From assembly GCA_013399015.1 (NCBI GenBank), contig VWZX01006238.1, positions 186,001 through 250,000 on the forward strand: DNA of 64,000 nucleotides, written 5' to 3'. Below the pieces are notes generated by a model, which saw only the letters and a program-made list of their open reading frames with translations, was not told the DNA's origin and made no database searches. Shown piece by piece: positions 51,491 to 63,550 of the stretch (position 1 is its first letter; every line of letters starts with the position of its first letter). The stretch is from Galbula dea (taxonomy: Eukaryota > Chordata > Aves > Piciformes > Galbulidae). The position numbers and the translations under genes were made by a program.

Positions 51491-52440
51491 GTGGAGAAGA
51501 GTGTAAGTTTACTCAGAATTAGTAAACTGAGTTTAAAAGCTTTTATTAAATATGGTATGGTTATTGGATTTCAATAATGTTTTGGAAATCAGTAAACAGG
51601 AGTGATTGATTAAAGTAGACTAGCTTGCTAGCTGAGTTGTAACTTTATCAGCTATGAAGAAGAAATAAGAATAATCTAGCTTTTTACCCCTCCTGTTCAC
51701 AGATATGGCTATTTGTGCTTTGCCAGTGGATATATTAAATCCATTTTATTAGTTATTGCCCTATTGATTTTCAGCCCTGTGGTTTGACTGTTAAAGGGTT
51801 AATTAACTTGATCCTTTCAATTAAAAAAAAAAACAAACTGATGTTTTGTGACTTTTGTAACCTATTGAATGTTTCCATTTGCATGATGTTCTGTATCTAA
51901 CAAACCATACAGATTGCTGTGTTCCTTTCGGATGAGTTTTAACATTGGTGGAGTTTGTGACAAACACAAGTTTGTATACTGTATGTTTGCTGCTGTAATA
52001 ACTCAGCTACTCCTATGTTGAATTGAAATTATGTTGTCCTGCCTTCTTGGGGTTAAATGATGGAGTGTTTCTAGCTGGTGAAGAATATAAAAGTATATAT
52101 ATGTTCATTTGCTAAAATCTGAGTATTGGAAACTCTTCTTGTTGCTACTTTATGCTAAAAGAAAAAAAGTTAAATAATTCTTGTTTCCAAAAATGCATCA
52201 TTTGTTTTTTAAAACTGAAGTAATTCCCATGTTAACTCGTCCTTGTAGACAATCCTAGATTAATGCCGTGTGAGGGATTCATAAATTCTGTGCTTGTACA
52301 TGTGTAATATGATCATGCAGTCAAATGGTTGGGAAAAACACTCTAGTGCTGACGAAAATAATTAAAAGAAGCTAATATACTGATTCTTACATCTTTATGT
52401 TCCAATTAAAATTACAGTGTAATTCATAACTGTTCCAGTG

Positions 52441-52446
52441 AATAAA
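52441..52446 (+). terminator. BICD1: Distal poly(A) signal of BICD1
   Basis: AATAAA followed by a T-rich stretch and TGTGTTGGCTTGTCTTTT-like GT/T-rich sequence about 65-80 bases on. It is the last such signal before the intergenic CR1 copy. Confidence 0.55.
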
Positions 52447-52470
52447 CTGGCCATTTTTGTTCATTTAATG

Positions 52471-52924
52471 CCATGCTGTCTAGTCTACTTCAATTTACTT
52501 CATTTTGCACTGTGTTGGCTTGTCTTTTACTAGTTCTTAAAGATCCATAATTGTACGTTTTAAAGGCATTAGACAGGAAAGTAAGATGGGAAATCAACAT
52601 TAAAGGAAAACGGAATCAGAATTAAAACAAAGATGTTTCCTCTGTTTTCTGAGATTGAGGAAGATACTAAAATACTGATTCCCCATATCATGTTTCCTAC
52701 AGATTTGAGTAATCTCTGAAATGCTGCAACATCTGCATAAAGTCTCAGTACAAGAATGCTTTATAAGATGCAAATCTCCGCCCTCAGGGGATTTGGAAGC
52801 AAAGGCAGAGCTGTAGTCAGCATAAAATTAGCTTGGGAATGCTGTATGCAGAACAGTGTAGCATACCTGCTCTTTAAAGTAAGAAACATCTTTTATCCCT
52901 TGTGGAAGAGCCATGTTCTGTCAG
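52471..52924. other. Intergenic, unique sequence
   Basis: Nothing recognisable beyond the likely downstream element of the BICD1 poly(A) site at the start. Confidence 0.6.
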
Positions 52925-53347
52925 CAAGAGAGTCATCATGAAGGGTCTAGAGCACAAGTCTTATGAGGAACAGCTGAGGGAACCGGGGTTGCTTAGTCTG
53001 GAGAAAAAGAGGCTCACGGGAGACCTTCTTGGACTCTGCAACTACCTGAGAGGAGGTTGTAGTGAAGTTGGTCTCTTCTCCCAAGTAAAAAGTGGTAGGA
53101 CAAGAGGAAATGGCCTCAAGCTGTGCTAGGGGAGGTCTAGATTGGACATTAGGAACCTCAAAAGGCTTGTCAAGCACTGGAACAGGCTGCCTAAGGAAGT
53201 GGTTGAGTCACCATCCCTGGAGGTATTTAAAAGAAGTGTAGATGTGGTGCCTAGGGGCATGGTTTAGTGACAGACTTGGCACTTTTGGACTAACAGGTGG
53301 AGTCAATGGTCTTAAAGGTCTTTTAAAACCTACATGATTCTATGAAA
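52925..53347 (+). mobile_element. CR1 LINE, 5'-truncated 3' end
   Basis: About 420 bp with the same landmarks as the intron 5 copy: TTAGTCTGGAGAAAAAGAGG, GGTAGGACAAGAGGAAATGG, CAGGCTGCCTAAGGAAGTGG and an end at ACATGATTCTATGA. It overlaps several short spurious ORFs on both strands. Confidence 0.88.
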
Positions 53348-54208
53348 ATCCTCCCCCAGCAACCAGTCCCACAGTGGTCTGGGAGCCTGGCAGGCAGGTG
53401 GCTAGTACAGCTCCTCCCATGAACCTTGCCACTGGCAGGGTCTCTGAGGAGTAGCAAATGTCCACCGTTTAGGAATGGTCTAGGAAAAGGGCAGAGTCTG
53501 GAGGGAAGATTGTGCCTTCAAGCCTACTGTGATGTTTGACTCAGTGGGAACTATTGGAGGGCTGTCTTGGTTTTTGACTGACTGGCAAGATGCTTTGGAT
53601 AGTAACAGGATTTGTGCATGGTGACAGAAATGCAGTTCAAGAGTTGTTACTTGTCTAAGTTCTTGGTACTTCTCCCTTTTCTTTTCCTCATCTAGCAGGG
53701 GGAATCTCCCACCTTATCTGTGTTCATTGCATAAGTGCCTTTGGCAATATTGTTGCATGATTTATTTTAGCAGAAGTGTGAATGCTCAGGATAGAATTTT
53801 CTTACACTGAGTATTCCTCCTCTTCAAAGGTTTTCTGAGAATAAAAAAGTGGGAGAGCAGACTTCTTTTCCCCTGGCATATTTGTTTTGATAGCGGTTTC
53901 ACAGAAGCTTGCCCCTTGTGTAAACATTATCACAGCAAAGTTGATTTGAGAACCCTCTAACCTGTATTGCTCCTTTCCCTTCCTCTGTATCCTTCCTTCA
54001 GCTGGTCCTGTGCAGCTCTCTGAGAGGCAGTGGTGTGAATAAAGTCACTGAAATAGTCTGGATTAAAAGAAAACCAAGAAACTTCCAAAACCACATCTTT
54101 TGTTTCCAAAGGAAATGTCTGCGTAATATCTCTCTTGAGAAGCACTGCTCCTCCTTGTTCTGGAGCAGGAGGTGATTCCTGACAAATTAACTATTTGTTT
54201 TCCTATAG
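53348..54208. other. Intergenic, unique sequence
   Basis: No gene or repeat recognised. It ends in a pyrimidine-rich tract and the acceptor-like TTTTCCTATAG before the exon-like ORF at 54209. Confidence 0.55.
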
Positions 54209-54389
54209 ATATATGCCAGATGATAATGGACAAGATCTCAAAACTAAAGTTTACAGTAGCTGCCACTGCAAGTCTTTGTTTCTGGATACGTCCCTTGATA
54301 AATCCTTTAGAGAGTCAGAGAAATGCAAAGCACTCCCAGTTACACCTAAAGGCAGCAGGAGCCATAGTTTGACTCTCTTAACACCATAA
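54209..54389 (+). other. Unexplained exon-like ORF downstream of BICD1
   Basis: After the acceptor-like TTGTTTTCCTATAG the sequence is open for about 60 codons: (xxA) YMPDDNGQDLKTKVYSSCHC, then KSLFLDTSLDKSFRESEKCK and ALPVTPKGSRSHSLTLLTP, stop TAA 54387-54389. The peptide is charged and Ser-rich and looks protein-like. It needs two bases from an upstream exon, and both exon 7 and exon 9 of BICD1 leave two bases (AG). I recognise no family. It could be a rare extended terminal exon, part of a non-coding transcript, or chance. Confidence 0.2.
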
Positions 54390-57300
54390 AACACTGGTAG
54401 GCCACTGGCAACTCAGGTTGAGCAGAAAAAATTGCTACATAATTCTTGAACAATGTTGAAACCTGGATTTCATGAGACCAACAGTAATAACAGATGTACT
54501 AATCATGTAAAAGACCATATCAAGGCCTTGACATGCACACCTTTTAGCAGCCTGTGAATGACAAATGCAGAAGAAATTTTGTGTATAGAACAAAATAGAG
54601 GGGGGAAATGGAGCTAAAATAGATGTTAATAATAATGATGTGCCTATCTATCTCCCTATCCAAGATGAAATGGCTTCGCTATAGCGATAAGAAACCTCTG
54701 TTACAGATAGCTGGCTTCTCTAAACTCAGATGGCTCAGTGCTGATCCATCCAAGATGTCTCTTTCTGTATTCATGCAACTTGTTAGTGCTCTAAAATGAA
54801 GCAGCAGCTGACCTTTGTGGCTATATGAATGCTACCATGAGGCCCTTGACCAGACAACTCTAGAATCAGGTGGGATTTGGCTCATGCTATTCACAGTTGG
54901 CTGGGAAACTTGCTTTACCCTGGATGAATGGACCTGCCATTCAGTTCCTTCTTTTGAAATTTAATTTGATGAGATCCCCCAGTTGGAACAAATCACCACA
55001 AACTAGTGGACTCCATCTGGATGTTGGGCATTCTTCTGTACAGAGCAGATGACAGGACTGTGGGCATAACATGGAGTATCTCATGCAATTTGAAGATGTG
55101 ACTCATGAGTGCTTTCGTGACCAGCTTGTGTCTCAACTTCAACCACAGGAAATCTAAAAATAGAACTTGTATAAATGCACCATATACAAATACCAGCAAT
55201 CTCAAAGTCCTTCATTACTTAAAAAGAAAATGTTTCTGCTTTCAAAGTTTTTTGTTATCTAAACCAAATGCAAAGTAGCTTTTTTTATCTTCAGAGCACT
55301 CTGCATATTAATTCATTCCCAAAACATCTTTGCAAAATGGGTACTGTTATCTCTTACCTACAGACAGACAAACTGAGACTGTGTAATGGGAAAACATCAA
55401 CACTCAACAAACTGAGCCAAGTTTCTTTACACATAACCCTTTGCCTGTCCACACATGTCCACACTAGAATATCAGAGTAGCTTTAGATGCAGAAGCCAGG
55501 CACTCTCAGCAAGATGAGTTACTTAGTCCATGTGGTGCACACTCTGCTCCAGAATGCACATTGCTTGAGTGCTCAACTTGGTTCAGAGCTCATTCCCTAT
55601 TTCTGCAGTGCTTAGTATTAATAGATCCTCACTAGAAATAGCTGAGGTTTAACATCCACGTTTTCTGGTTTTAATTTCTTTAGACCTATGCCCTCCTTCT
55701 GACACTCTGCCAGGCCTGTAAACCAAAAAGGCAATTTGACTCAAGATGAAAACATTGCCTAAACATGGGAAAACTTCACCCAAGATTAGCTCAGTAAAAT
55801 ATACATGTTCTTCCTTTAAATAACTACATCCCTTTAAAGACTGTATGCAAAATCATGAATATGAATCTGCAACAGAGGTCACATTAAGACTCTGAAGGTT
55901 CTGAGGTTTCAGACCCCTCCTCTGTGCAGTTAGGCTTAGTGCTATTTATCCTTGAATATAAAGGCATGGTACATCTCAGTATGGTTAAGCTGCAGTCACT
56001 TGCAATGGATAAAGCCTCAGATGTATACTGTAAAGCTTGCTTGAACTTCTGAGTTCCAAAATTAGACAATGTTAGATCTCTGGTGGTAAAAATGAATTTT
56101 AAAATTGATAAATATGAATGGAATGCTATTTTTGAGATTCAGTATACAAGAGCTAGTTTAAGTAGAACAGGAGAAGCACTATATCCTTTTCACAGCCTTT
56201 GTTCCAAATAATCACATTTCAGTCCAGAAAGATCTAAGGGAGTCTGTGGAATGTGGAACAGAATGAAGGAAAAGAAGGGTGGATGAAGCTAACTTAGAGG
56301 AGTCTGCAAATGCGGCAACAGCTTTGAAGTCTCTCTATTTTAAGTCTCTATAAATTATTGAGAAGTATGCTGAAATTCCTGCGCATGTACCATATGCCTC
56401 ATTAGAAGCAATCTTAAGTATCTGACAGCTTGGTTTTTATGATAAGGAAGAGAAATAAGGTTAAGAAAGTATTGCAATATTGAGACTGGGGTATTCTCTT
56501 CCAGAGATGGAATAATTATGCATTCCTTTTCACAAGATGTTTTATCAACCAATTGCTCTCCAGGTGTTGATTTGTTATGGACAGAACTGAAACATTTTGC
56601 TTTACTGTTTAGGTAAGCATTCATAGAGACAATGGCAAATATTAATGTATACAGCACCTTGGCTGTAGGTCAGCTCATAGTAGCCACCAGCTCCTTCCAC
56701 ACAACCTGTTATATTTTCTCCAGGAGTCACTAACCAACTCTCTCATCACCTGACCAGGCATGGGCCCCTCTGAGAAAAGGGAGAAGCTGCCAGCTCCCCA
56801 GTGGCCCCTAAGAAAAGCACTCCCAGGATCTTGCTGGCATCTGTTTTCCTGTTAGACCACAAGGAAATTTTGGGCCATATCAGGAGAAGCTTTGCCTAAT
56901 TTAAACCACTTCCAACAGTGAATTTCATTTGATCTGGCAAAAAGCTAGGGATTTTGGATGGTGGGGTACACCTAAAATCCCTCCTGCCCTGAGAATCAGA
57001 CCCACTAATATGTCTCAACTGGAGAGCTTAGACCATGGTTTTTAAACTTTTTGTCATAGTGGCTGTTGGCTTTCACTGAAGAAGAAAAGAAGAAACAGGA
57101 GAGTAGAACATTTTCTCAAGCATAGCTTGCTTGCTCTCCCCTTTTCACTAGCGTGACCTTATAGAAGTTCATTTTCACCTATAGTTAATCCAAATCAAAG
57201 CTAAAGCACTGTTGCTAATGGTATCTGTCTAACATTAATTGGATAGTGGGAAACACATTTCATTAGCTTGTGGTGGTGATAATGAAAAATATTCTGACTT

Positions 57301-60300
57301 CTAAAAGCAATCAATCTTTGTTAAATGAGTGCTATTCTGAAATACTTACTTAAGAAAACTGATTAAATAGCAATTACTCTCTCTAAGCAGCACACCTTCA
57401 GTAAAACTAAGGGATATCTCAACATGATTTAAGTAAGTTCCAAGAATTTGGTTGCAATAGAAAAGATGCTTCTGTGCAGCAAAAAAGGGGTAAGAAAAAT
57501 TAACATCAAGGCACCATGCAGTAGGAATGTTTTTCCTTTGATTAACATAGTGCTCTCCTTGCAGACCTACATGTTAACATTCATCTGGTGGTCTTCTGTG
57601 TGGTAGAGAAAGAAATCTTGGCTACAGGGGCTATAAACAGAAATCTTTATTACAGTGGTTGAAAGTGGACAAAACCTGCTGCTGTGCAGCTCCTACAACT
57701 ATTTTTGCTAGGGCCTAAAATGACAATATGGGGAAACAAATAAAACACATCAGTGTTCCACCTTACACAGTCAAATAAGACAGAACAGAGATCTGTATTA
57801 GAAGCATTATTGTCTGAGTGAAAAGAAACTGCCATGAATTTTCTCCTGAGGGCTAGGTAGCCATCCTTTTTTTGTTCTAGCAGTTAATCGCGAGGATTTG
57901 TCTAACCTCTCTTGAAGTGCTCATCAGGGGCTACTTCTGATGTTTAGCTTTTAATTCATGCTGTTGAGTCTGCAACTTTTTCTCATGGGGAAGTAAAACT
58001 ATTCCTAAGATATGGCTAGTTCTAGGCTGTAAGTAATGAAAGAGCTAGGTGCATTTTTTGTTATAAACCTGCATAATGCTAAAAATTCAGGTTCCCCACC
58101 CTTTTTTGATGCATAACACTGGGCGCTGCACGGAGAGCGAGCATCAGGCTTGAATCACTCTCATCTTTGTAAGCCACTCCCCAGGCTAAGAAGTCAGAGT
58201 CTCCAGCCTCAGGCTGAAAGTCACATTATGTTTTTGAATGCTGGAGTCTGTGTTTGCTTGCTGATTTAACTGAGGTTAAGTATCTGCCTCTCATTTGCTT
58301 GCTTACTCTGTATATCTCTGTTGTATATAGTGCAGTTCCTTTGTGCATTGTAGCTGCTGCTGCCATTGGAAAAGACTTTTCATCTAGAATGTGCATGTGG
58401 GCCTGAGATTCTTCTCTAATTAGTATCCTACTCTATCTTTTGTTTTATCAGTTCTTGTTTTTCATTATACTACCCTGCTGGCAGAACTGGTTTGTGGGTT
58501 ATCTGATATGCAGTTCACAGAAGATTCAAAATGTATGCTGAACTGTACCATAACTCAGGCAGGAGTTGGCTTGGTTAGCTATATATTTTCTGTATTATAA
58601 GCTGCATTTTATTTTCAGTTTTTATTTGGAATTTCATATCTAACAGGGAATGGAATTTTTCTGTCAGACCTCAGAGAAGGTACTAAATAAGCTTGTAATA
58701 AGCTACTCTAAATAAGCTAATGTTTCTAATGTTTAGAAATATTATACTTGTATTTTTGTTAGGTAATGAGTTCATGCATATTCTTTCCCAGGGTCCTGTA
58801 GACGAATGCTCAAAAAATACGTTATTACACAGATTTACTGTGGGCTACAGCACAAAGTAGTACTCAGAGAAATCAAAGCTAGAGGCCATAAACTGAAGCC
58901 AGGAACAAATTTATTGGGTAACTGAGAAGAAAATAATCTCCAGGAGAAATAAACTTGACCAGAGGTGACAAAAGAAGCAACCTCACTCAAGGAGTTAGTC
59001 AAAATCAAGTGTTCTGAAGGCTGTTTCATTAAGAGAAGAGAAAGTTAATACAAAGAGTTTTACTGGAGGAACAATGGTTTACATACAAAGGGAAACATTT
59101 ATTTTCTCACAAACTTGACAAAGATTGCCTATATTTCCCTGAATGCTTTGGGCCTCCAGCAGCACGAGATGAGTGCTTGCAAGCCTTTCATATGACAGAA
59201 GTGCTCTGTCAACTTTTTCTTGAGGCTAAACCTTGCCAGCAGTCCTTGCCTTCCTTCCGCACCTATGTGTGCTTCTGTGGGGTTTCTGTTGTTCTGTATG
59301 CAAATAGGTATAATTAAATCAAGTCTCCACCACTGCATTTCTCACCACCCCCACAGAAAGCTCTGGAATCAGATGGCCCAGCTTTTGCCCATGCTTGAAC
59401 AAGTCAGCTGTGGCTTACTGGTTACCTTAGTCACCATACAACGAAGGGGTATGTAACTCTTCCTGCACTTCACCTAGGCTGGGAGGTACACTGCAAGGTT
59501 TTTATTCAAGCAACATCATTTTCTAACCTCACATATTTTAAGCAGTACTGGCAGCAGTAGCCTATGTTAAGCTTATTTTTCGGTTCTTGGATCCCTTCTC
59601 TAGTTATTACACTAACTTTTTAATCATTTGGGGTGGTGTTTTCCAAGATAATATCTATCCCAGATTGACTTTTTTACAGTTAGACAAATGTTTTTCCTCT
59701 TGCTGACATTGCCAAGAGTCTTTGTCCCTCCTGAGAGATGGAGAACAAGAGAGATTGAGAGCAATCTATAAAAAAAGGAGGCAGGACATGCCAGAAGGGG
59801 TGGCCAGTTGTTACCCTGTTAAAGCAGGCAAAACGGACCCATTGCTGGAGTACAGCAGTTTAGAGCCAGCTTGGACCAGCTGCTTCAGATCTGTGCCGTA
59901 ATTAACCGAAAAGAAGAGAGACAATTAGCTACTCTGAGAGGCCCATACTGCACTGCAGTGTACAAATGCTCTACAATTACCATGAATTTACTGACTGTGT
60001 GAATTTCTTCTACCACAGGCTGTCATTTCACTGCTTTAAACAGATCAATTTGCTTCAGGAGGGTTTTCTCTAGAAAATGAGCTTTTGTGACTGATCTCCT
60101 AGTGCCACAGAGTTGTCACACTTCTCTTTTCTGAGGTGACCTTTATTTTCCAGAGTCGAACTGTAGTAAATTACCACTCACTGATAACATCTCAGAAAAC
60201 AGAATTAACATAGTTTGTACCATTTAGTTGGGATTTGTAGGGGGTGTGCATTTGCCCTTGTTTCTTTAGCTGTTTTCCTTCCAGGAGCAGAGCTCTATGT

Positions 60301-61544
60301 TTAAAGAGGCAAGTACAAAGTTCAGTAAGAAGTGATAATTATGCCTGGCTAAAGATTGCCAATTGAGCAATTGACTAATATTCAGGTTAATCTTAGTTAA
60401 ATTATCACCTATAAGAGAAACAGAGAAAAGTCTTCTGTTTTCAATCTTAGGTTTATTTCTATAGGCTAACCTTCTGTATTTTGGTGTTGCATTGACACCT
60501 TGGACAACTCTGAACAAATCACTTTGTCCTGTAATACCTCATTTGCCTACACTGTCAAGAGAGGCTGATAATTCCTCCTTGGTGAAGTTTTTTGAGAATT
60601 ATTAATAAGAGGTTCTCTTGCTCTCTTGCTCTCCCCTCCTTTAAATCAGTAATACCAAAGATTACTCAGTAGTAAAATTGGTCTGAGTCCAAGGAAAGAT
60701 TTAAATGCAGAACAGAGTTCTGGAAGAAGATTTTTATCTGACTGAGTTAATGACTGATCTGTGGTACACATCCATGAACTAAACATAGCTAAAGTTTACA
60801 AGAATCTCTAGCTCCTTGCGATAGAGTCAGCAGGTACAAGTTCTCTTTATAACATAACTATATTCACCTCCATATGCCCAGCCCAGGTCAGGTGACTGAA
60901 GTCAGGAAATAAATCAGTCTTTTATCTATGAGCCACTACCTTTTTGTAGGTTTGAAAAAGTAAAACCTAATGTTTGCAATTGTAAGCACACAAATAAAAT
61001 TGAGGAACGGATCTGAGTGCCTCATTTTTAGGGGAAGTCCTGGGGCAGGGGGGTGTAAGATATCAACCCTCTTCTGAAAGAGAACAATTTCACAAAGAAA
61101 CCAAAAGAGTGAGATCCTTGCATGTGGTAGCAGATGTCCGAGCTGCACCAGTTCTGCACTGTGCACACTGCTGACTTGTTCTCCAACACTGAAAACAGAA
61201 GACCCACTCATTTGACTTCCATCTCATGTGTGGAATCACCACAGCCTCTCTGGCAACGTGTTTCCCATGGGTCAGACAGCTGGTGCTTCCCTCAGGTGGT
61301 CCTCTGACATCAGGAGTGTGTTGCTGTCAGGTCCTGGATGCCAAGAAGGCTCACTGGAAAAGTCTTGGTGGGAGCCTCACACAGTAGCACAGGACTCTGG
61401 AGAAAGAATCTGTCATGGGGTTCCCCTATGCAGATTTGGCCATGTTGCATGCGTGACTGGATGTTGACAAAAGGTATCTTCATACCTTGGGAGGCAAGGA
61501 AGTTGCAAAGTCAGCAACTTGCTTGAGCAGTCCATAAAATCTTA
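54390..61544. other. Intergenic, mostly unique AT-rich sequence
   Basis: About 7 kb without a supported gene, RNA or recognised repeat family. Many 60-100 codon ORFs occur on both strands but none has family resemblance, splice context or biased composition. Confidence 0.6.
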
Positions 61545-61770
61545 TTACTGAAGATGTAAGAGCATAAGAATAGCTGTATAGGTCAAATGAAAGGTCTCTC
61601 TTACCCACATTCTGTCTCTCATGGCAGCAAGAAACAGACATAAAAGCAGGGCAAGTGCAGAGGGGTACTTCTCTAGAATATTCTTTCAACACCCAGCAAT
61701 TCATGGGCTTCCTGGCAAGTAAAGGTTGCATTAGACCATTGCCAAAGGCAGAACACACCCGGAGTGTAGC
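61545..61770 (-). mobile_element. Old CR1/L3-like LINE remnant, antisense
   Basis: Plus-strand text GAGCATAAGAATAGCTGTAT, AGGTCAAATGAAAGGTCTCT and GCAGGGCAAGTGCAGAGGGG follows, with many mismatches, the reverse complement of the old amniote CR1-type end seen widely in turtles and crocodilians (AAGAACATAAGAACGGCCAT..., GGGTCAGACCAATGGTCCAT...). Its divergence suggests great age. It produces a spurious 136-codon reverse ORF. Borders are approximate. Confidence 0.5.
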
Positions 61771-62429
61771 TGACTGCACACTTTCTCTTTTGTGAGGAAA
61801 TCTTCCATGGATGGCTGATGGCAAATGAGGCAGTGTGTTACAAAACAGGAGGCCATCTTTCAAAGAAGCCTTAAAACTTAGTGCTTCCAAAGACCAGGAA
61901 ATCTCTGTTTAGCAGGATCACCATTTCACAACTGGTTTGCCTCTAACAGCACCACATCAAGCTCTCTGGCAATCACAAAAGCTCTCATCCTGCCTAGCAC
62001 AGACTGCTGTTACCCGCTCTGATGATGGCACAGGTGGAGATGTTCTCCCTCTAAACATCGCGTCTCAGTTAAACAGCTAAGTAGGTGCCTTCAGACACTG
62101 TTGCTATACATGATCTAACAGCAGGTCTTACAGTAGCATAGCCTTCTGATTGCCCTTCTTACTTAACACTGATTAAAATTGAGAGAGAGAGAGAGGCAAC
62201 AGCTTTGGCCTGAATGAACCATTTTATTGGCAATTATTGCCGATGCAAGTATTCTAGCTCCATCCCTGGCATCAAACCTCATTTTTAAGTGCTAGGGCAA
62301 AGGTGCCTTTGAGAATTCCGTTGTTGGAAGAAGGGAACTGCATTGTGGCCAACTGCTTTTACGCACACTGATAAATCTGACAGGGATGGGGCTTCCCCTT
62401 TGAAGGAAGGCATTTCAGAGGTAAGTGGT
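61771..62429. other. Intergenic approach to the CpG island
   Basis: Unique sequence with a short (GA)n microsatellite at about 62181-62195. GC content rises towards the island. Confidence 0.6.
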
Positions 62430-63550
62430 GAGAGAAGCAGAACACGGTGAGGAAGTCTATGTGCAGGGCTCTGCAAGGTCAATCGTTGCCCGAGAAGGCA
62501 GCCCAGACCAGGGCGAGGCTCAGCACCCGCGAGGAGGAAGCAGAGCAGGTGCAGCACCCGCGGCACCCACTTCTCTGCGCGGACAGCGTCGGGAACTTGG
62601 GTCGCGGCAGCTTGGCTCGGGGAAGTTTCCGCGCAGTCCCGGCCCAGGACAGTCGACAGAAAGCTGGGGCCGGTGGCCGCTGGGCAGGTAGCGTGGGGCA
62701 GGGCGGCGGGAGGAGGCACCCGGACAGGTGCTGGCGGGTGAAGGAAGGGGCGGGAAGCGGCGGGCAGGTGATGGGCCGGCGCGGGAGGTGGCTGACGCCG
62801 CAGTGCAGGTGGGTGGGGAGGGGAGGTGCTGCCCTCGAGGCTATGGTGACCCAGGTGCTGCCGGGGCCGGAGGGGCGCTGAGGACTCCGCAGCTTCTCCC
62901 TGACCAACTCTGCATCTCTCCGTTTCTCCCCTGTCCCGAGGATGAGCGGAATCGAGGGCGCGCACTTCAGGCGGGTGGCTATCCGCAGGAAATCCAGCCC
63001 CGCTGCCGTCCTGGCCGCAGCCGCCGCCGCCTCCAATGGAGCAGTGCCCACCCGCCCCGCGGGACCCCCCGCCCGGAGGACACCCGCAGGTAACGGCCGC
63101 AACAGTTCCTTCTGCTCTGGCAGCTCCCAACAGCGTGGAGAGTGCCGCCGGGCAGGCCCAGGGCTGGCTTGTCCCGGGGGAAGCGAGTACGGCAGGGGCG
63201 CCGTCTTGTGTGGGTCACTCAGCCGTGCTGGTTCGGTGTGAGCTGGCTACTGCGGCGAATCACCATAGGCTTCCTCTGCCCGTTCGCCTGCAGCGGGCGG
63301 CTTCTGTACAGAAAAAGTAGCGTTTCCTCGTCAAAGCCCGAGAGGACGCTGGTTTCGTCAGCTTGTGCCGTGCGTGCCCCTGGTGTGAGCCTGAGGGCTC
63401 GCAGTCGTAGGGGCCACAGGCGGCCGAGGTGGCTGCAGAGCTGCTTCCCGGAGGAGCTGAGCTGGGCTAGGGGGAACCCGCTTAGCCGTCGAGGGTGGCC
63501 GCAGCTCGGCTTATAGCCTCAGCCCCGATCTCGACACCAGATGTTCTTAA
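62430..63550 (+). promoter_or_regulatory. CpG island promoter of the next gene
   Basis: An abrupt change to GC-rich, CpG-dense sequence, unlike anything else in the window. It contains an SP1-type GC box GGGGCGGG at 62747-62754 and an E2F-like TTTCCGCGC at 62626-62634, with no TATA box seen. This is typical of a broad vertebrate housekeeping promoter. Start sites cannot be fixed from sequence. Long ORFs on both strands here reflect low stop-codon density in GC-rich DNA. Confidence 0.8.
62942..63089 (+). CDS. Probable first coding exon of the gene downstream of BICD1
   Basis: ATG at 62942 has A at -3 and lies inside the CpG island. The frame encodes 49 residues, MSGIEGAHFRRVAIRRKSSP, then AAVLAAAAAASNGAVPTRPA and GPPARRTPA, and leaves one base at a good donor, CCCGCAG|GTAACG. 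The peptide is basic and Ala/Pro-rich, like a disordered N-terminus. In human the next gene after BICD1 in the same orientation is FGD4 (frabin, a Cdc42 exchange factor), so this may be an FGD4 first exon, but I cannot recognise the sequence as such. An overlapping frame from ATG 63036 is an alternative, less likely reading. Confidence 0.45.

Larger units (their letters stand above)
46735..52470 (+). other. BICD1: BICD1 3' untranslated region (long)
   Basis: About 5.7 kb from the stop codon to the last good poly(A) signal, AATAAA at 52441-52446, with GT-rich sequence downstream (around 52510-52530). Earlier AATAAA signals at 49324, 49408, 49541, 50117 and 51035 could give shorter transcripts. 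A Pumilio-type TGTAAATA lies at 48521-48528. A run of 28 A's is at 51463-51490. The exact 3' end is inferred from signals only; no transcript evidence is available here. Confidence 0.65.

Noticed and set aside
61480..61890. 136-codon reverse ORF near the CpG island
   Set aside because: It overlaps the old antisense CR1-like remnant and has no protein-family resemblance.
62285..63130. 281-codon reverse ORF across the CpG island
   Set aside because: GC-rich DNA has few stop codons. The frame is low-complexity Pro/Ala/Arg/Gly with no family resemblance and extends into sequence outside the island; several overlapping frames on both strands are equally open.
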